The notes below the pieces were generated by a model. It saw only the letters and a list, made by a program, of their open reading frames with translations, was not told the DNA's origin and did not search any database. The translations under genes were made by a program, and so were the position numbers. DNA of 64,000 bases from Planctomycetota bacterium (GTDB taxonomy: Bacteria > Planctomycetota > UBA1135 > UBA2386), in the NCBI GenBank assembly GCA_027621295.1, contig JAQCBR010000002.1, positions 18,410-82,409 of the forward strand, written 5' to 3'. Positions 61,093 to 64,000 of the stretch are shown here, piece by piece; within the stretch, counting starts at the first letter, position 1, and every line of letters starts with the position of its first letter.

Positions 61093-63542
61093 CCCCTACG
61101 GTCCGGTTCGCCCGGGCCGCGGCCGTGTTCGCCCTTGCGGCGGGTGCGGCTGCCCAGACGTCGTCCGATCCCGTCGCCGACCTCGCTCGGCAGGGGCCAC
61201 CGCACGCGGTGGGGGAGACCGGACATGCGGCTCTCGTCCAAGCGCTGCGGGACGCGCGCAACGACACGGTGGTCGCGGTCATAGCGTCGCACCCCGACGA
61301 CCAATACGTGCTGCCCGCCGCGTTCCTGCGCTTTGCGCACGGCTACCGCGTCGTGGTCGTCCTCGCGACCCGCGGCGAGGGCGGCCAGAACAGCAGGGGA
61401 CCCGAAGTCGGCGACGAACTCGCGGAGCTTCGCGCGGTGGAGACCGAGGACTGCGCGCGCCACCTCGGCCTCGTCATCCACCACCTCAACCTGCCGGACG
61501 CCGGCTACAGCCGCACCGCAGAGGAGACGCTCGACCTCTGGGGTCACGAGGCGACGACCCGTGCGATCGCCCGGGCGCTGCGCGAGATCCGACCCGACGT
61601 GGTGATGACCACCCACCACCCGACGGACACGCACGGGCACGACCTCGCGCTCGCTGCGGTTCTGCCGCAGGCGATCGCGTGGGCGGGCGAGCCCCGCCGG
61701 GAGCTCGACGGGCTGCCGCCAGCTCCGATCGATCGCTTCTACCGGGGCGTGGGGGACGGCGAGCAGGCGTGGTTCGTGCTCCCGTCGAACGACGTCGATC
61801 CGGAGCGCGGCATCAGCTACCGGGACCTCGCCTACGCGGCCCTGTCCACGTCGCACGCCAGCCAGACGCCTTTCCGCGAGCCCGCGGAGTTCTTCGGGAC
61901 GACCGGCGCCTTCCTCGGCGTTCCCATTCCCGGCGGGCCCGTGGACGCGCCGAACGCGGACCTGCACGCCGACCTTCCGGATCTGTTCCGTGGACTCTCG
62001 GGCACGCTTCCCAGCGCGGAAGTCCAGTCGCTCCGGGACGAGTTCGACCGCACGCTGCCGTCGCTGCTCCAGAACCGGCCCAGGCTCGCGGCCTCTGCGC
62101 TCGAGCTCCGGGACAGGCTCCAGTCGCTGCGCGCGCAGTCCTCGCCGGGTCTCGCCGCGCGCATGGAGCGCCGGATCGAAGCGTTGGCGCGGACGGCCGT
62201 CGAGGCACTCGGCGTGCGGGTGCGCGCCGAAGTCGCGAGCCCGACCGCAGTGCCCGGCCAGAGCGTCGCGTTCTCGCTCGAGGTCCAGAGTGCTGGGCCG
62301 ATCGGCGTGACGGCGCTCGAGATCCTGCCCGCGGATTCCCAGGCGCCCGTCCCGCTCGAGACCACGGCGCCGCGGCTGAACCAGCCGCAGCCGTGGCGGA
62401 TCTCCGGCGTCCTGGAAATCCCGAGGGATGCGCTCTCCCGCGACCCGCTCGGCGACCTGTTCCGACGCAGTCGTTTCGCGATGCCATTCCAGGTCGTCGT
62501 GCGCCTGACGCTCGGCGGCGACGTCGAGCGCAGCCTGGAAGTGCCCGTGGAGCTGCCGCTCACGGTTCGACCCCCGGTGGAACTCGAGCTGGTGCCGCAG
62601 GCGCTCCTCGTGCCCGACGAACCGGTGCCTGTCCGGTTCAACGTGCGGGTGCGCCGGCACGGGGCGTCGTCCGCGCGCGAGCGGCTCCGCGTCCAGGTGC
62701 CTCCGGGCTTCGCCGTCGAGCCCCAGAGCGTCGAGGTGGACCTCGGCGCTGCCCCCGAGCAGGGCTTCCTCTTCGAACTGCGCGTCCCCGAAGGCCTGCG
62801 GCCCGGCCCGCAGCCCGTCCGGATCCGGCTCGGCGACCTCGCACGCGCGCGGCTCGAGCTCCACCGGGTTGCCGTCGCGATCGCTCCGGACCTTCGTGTC
62901 GGGCTGGTCGAGGGCGTGGACGACGCCGCACGGACCACGCTCGAGCAGCTCGGGGTCGACGTCGAAGTCCTGACGGAGGCGACCCTGCCGGTCCGCTCAC
63001 TCGATGACTTCGACACGATCCTCGTCGACATCCGAGCGCTCCGGCACCACGCCGCCGCGCGGGCCGAGTTCAATCGGCTGCTCGCGTTCGCCGAGTCAGG
63101 CGGGCGCCTCGTCGTGCTCTACCACAAGGACGCGGAGTTCGACGCGGAGCTGACCGGGCAGCGTTTCTTCCCGGCGGACCTGCCGCTGTCGATCGGGCGC
63201 GGACGCGTGACGCGGGAGGATGCGCCCGTCGATATCCTCGATCCCACCTCCCAGCTCCTGACCTCGCCGAATCGGATCACCGCCGAGGACTGGGATGGTT
63301 GGGTCCAGGAGCGGGGCCTCTACTTCCCGGCGCGATGGGCCGACGGCTACCGGGCCGTGCTGCGGATCTCGGATCCGGGGGAGGCCGACGAGGATGGCTC
63401 GCTGCTCGTTGCGCCGACGGGTCGCGGTCAGTTCGTCTACTGCGCGCTCGCGCTGCACCGACAGCTCAAGAACCTCCACCCGGGCGCGTGTCGGCTGTTC
63501 GCCAACCTCGTGAGCCACGAGCGTCCGCGGCCCCGGCGCTGA
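61089..63542 (+). CDS. Large secreted PIG-L family deacetylase with extra domains
   Basis: 817 residues from GTG 61089, overlapping the previous stop. Signal FARAAAVFALAAGAAAQ. The PIG-L/LmbE domain occupies ~55-320: zinc motif IASHPDDQYVLPAAF, ATRGEGGQNSRGPEVGDELAELRAVE, and the second His site HHPTDTHGHDLALAA. It is followed by two beta-sandwich segments (NEW3-like, ~375-590) and a C-terminal GATase/ThuA-like fold (~600-817: LVEGVDDAARTTLEQLGVDVEVLT ... FDTILVDIRA ... GGRLVVLYHKD). It should deacetylate an extracellular GlcNAc-containing compound. It is unrelated in setting to BshB, the other PIG-L member. Confidence 0.88.
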   Translation: MTPTVRFARAAAVFALAAGAAAQTSSDPVADLARQGPPHAVGETGHAALVQALRDARNDTVVAVIASHPDDQYVLPAAFLRFAHGYRVVVVLATRGEGGQNSRGPEVGDELAELRAVETEDCARHLGLVIHHLNLPDAGYSRTAEETLDLWGHEATTRAIARALREIRPDVVMTTHHPTDTHGHDLALAAVLPQAIAWAGEPRRELDGLPPAPIDRFYRGVGDGEQAWFVLPSNDVDPERGISYRDLAYAALSTSHASQTPFREPAEFFGTTGAFLGVPIPGGPVDAPNADLHADLPDLFRGLSGTLPSAEVQSLRDEFDRTLPSLLQNRPRLAASALELRDRLQSLRAQSSPGLAARMERRIEALARTAVEALGVRVRAEVASPTAVPGQSVAFSLEVQSAGPIGVTALEILPADSQAPVPLETTAPRLNQPQPWRISGVLEIPRDALSRDPLGDLFRRSRFAMPFQVVVRLTLGGDVERSLEVPVELPLTVRPPVELELVPQALLVPDEPVPVRFNVRVRRHGASSARERLRVQVPPGFAVEPQSVEVDLGAAPEQGFLFELRVPEGLRPGPQPVRIRLGDLARARLELHRVAVAIAPDLRVGLVEGVDDAARTTLEQLGVDVEVLTEATLPVRSLDDFDTILVDIRALRHHAAARAEFNRLLAFAESGGRLVVLYHKDAEFDAELTGQRFFPADLPLSIGRGRVTREDAPVDILDPTSQLLTSPNRITAEDWDGWVQERGLYFPARWADGYRAVLRISDPGEADEDGSLLVAPTGRGQFVYCALALHRQLKNLHPGACRLFANLVSHERPRPRR

Positions 63543-63567
63543 CAGTGCTTGCGGCCCGGACGACGCG

Positions 63568-63960
63568 TCAGCGCATCGCGGGGAACGCCATTCCGTCGAT
63601 GGACGCGCGCACGATCGGGACGTCGATGGAGGTCATGCCGGGTCGGCTGCGCAGCAGCGAGAACGTCCGGATGTCGATCGATGCGTAGTCGAGGTTCTCG
63701 TAGAGGAGCTCCAGCCGCAGCTGTCCTTCGGGCGTCTTCAGCAGCCACATCTTGGTGAGCAGGCGGGCCGGGATCTCGACGAGGTTGCCGTGTCCGTCGG
63801 TGTACTGGAGGACCGCGAAGTTCCACGTCGAGGCCTGCAGGAACGTGTCCTCGATGGCCGTCGTCGCGGGACTGGGGTCCTGGATCGTGGCGGACGAGAA
63901 CACGGGGACGGCTGCCGCGAGGACGCCGCCGGCGAGGGTCAGCTTGAGTGCTGCGAGCAT
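63568..63960 (-). CDS. Small secreted protein of unknown function
   Basis: 130 residues. Signal MLAALKLTLAGGVLAAAVPVFSSA. The mature part (WNFAVLQYTDGHGNLVEIPARLLTKMWLLKTPEGQLRLELLYENLDYASIDIRTFSLL) is beta-rich, possibly a small barrel. It is convergent with the PIG-L gene, 25 bp apart. No family was recognised. Confidence 0.7.
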   Translation of the reverse strand: MLAALKLTLAGGVLAAAVPVFSSATIQDPSPATTAIEDTFLQASTWNFAVLQYTDGHGNLVEIPARLLTKMWLLKTPEGQLRLELLYENLDYASIDIRTFSLLRSRPGMTSIDVPIVRASIDGMAFPAMR

Positions 63961-64000
63961 GGGGTCGTTCTCCGGGAATTCGGAACGGAGGGGCTGCCCA

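Noticed and set aside
58957..62864. Two overlapping minus-strand frames of more than 640 codons
   Set aside because: They are antisense to the Met-rich protein and the PIG-L deacetylase; their His-rich content is the complement of Met/Asp codons.
1..64000. tRNA, rRNA, tmRNA or other structural RNA genes
   Set aside because: Every gap over about 100 bp was read and none shows a cloverleaf or rRNA-like conserved sequence; a covariance-model scan would be needed to exclude small RNAs.

Overview
The window looks like a chromosomal segment of a very GC-rich, Gram-negative, aerobic heterotroph, most likely a member of the Planctomycetota. The grounds are several secreted sulfatases (one a double-length fusion), an ECF sigma factor of the type found beside TPR/kinase genes in planctomycetes, many secreted proteins and lipoproteins of unknown function, an alternative complex III respiratory operon and a dnaA gene without dnaN beside it. 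The taxonomic call is inference; no rRNA or tRNA gene is present to test it.

Layout. 1-3.7 kb: the 3' end of a TPR gene, an ECF sigma factor and a secreted beta-helix protein. 3.9-12.5 kb: a catabolic or secretory block with a sulfatase, an NTF2-like lipoprotein, a DHDPS-family aldolase, an unknown secreted protein, a small membrane protein and a 1214-residue protein with two complete sulfatase domains. 12.6-21.7 kb (all minus strand): pyrF, bshC, bshB, an orphan parA, a degenerate ATPase-like gene, bshA and a cysteine desulfurase in one tightly packed run that encodes the whole core bacillithiol pathway, then a gap that may be oriC, then dnaA. 21.9-30.4 kb: a three-gene NAD(P) transhydrogenase, an XRE regulator divergent from a beta-CASP RNA-hydrolase-like protein, and a SWIM/SNF2 helicase pair.

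30.6-43.4 kb (all minus strand): a respiratory run of twelve genes, actABCDEF, a small membrane protein, a SCO copper chaperone and ctaCDEF. It encodes alternative complex III (quinol oxidation) and an A2-type caa3 cytochrome oxidase with a cytochrome c domain on subunit II, that is, a complete path from quinol to oxygen. 43.9-48.0 kb: an SGNH hydrolase divergent from a carbamoyltransferase + SxtJ-like + DUF5989-like module that resembles sxtI-sxtJ-sxtK of saxitoxin clusters. 48.3-52.8 kb: a primary-type sigma factor, hemW, two translationally coupled lipoproteins, a metallophosphoesterase and a membrane protein. 53.0-54.8 kb: parA-parB with two parS-like sites, closed by a perfect 26-bp hairpin. 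54.8-64 kb: a membrane-anchored cyclophilin, a lipoprotein, an HNH protein and a row of secreted proteins, including a methionine-rich one coupled to a large PIG-L deacetylase.

The dnaA and parABS loci lie about 39 kb apart, which suggests that the window spans the replication-origin region. I saw no tRNA, rRNA, CRISPR array, transposase or prophage gene.
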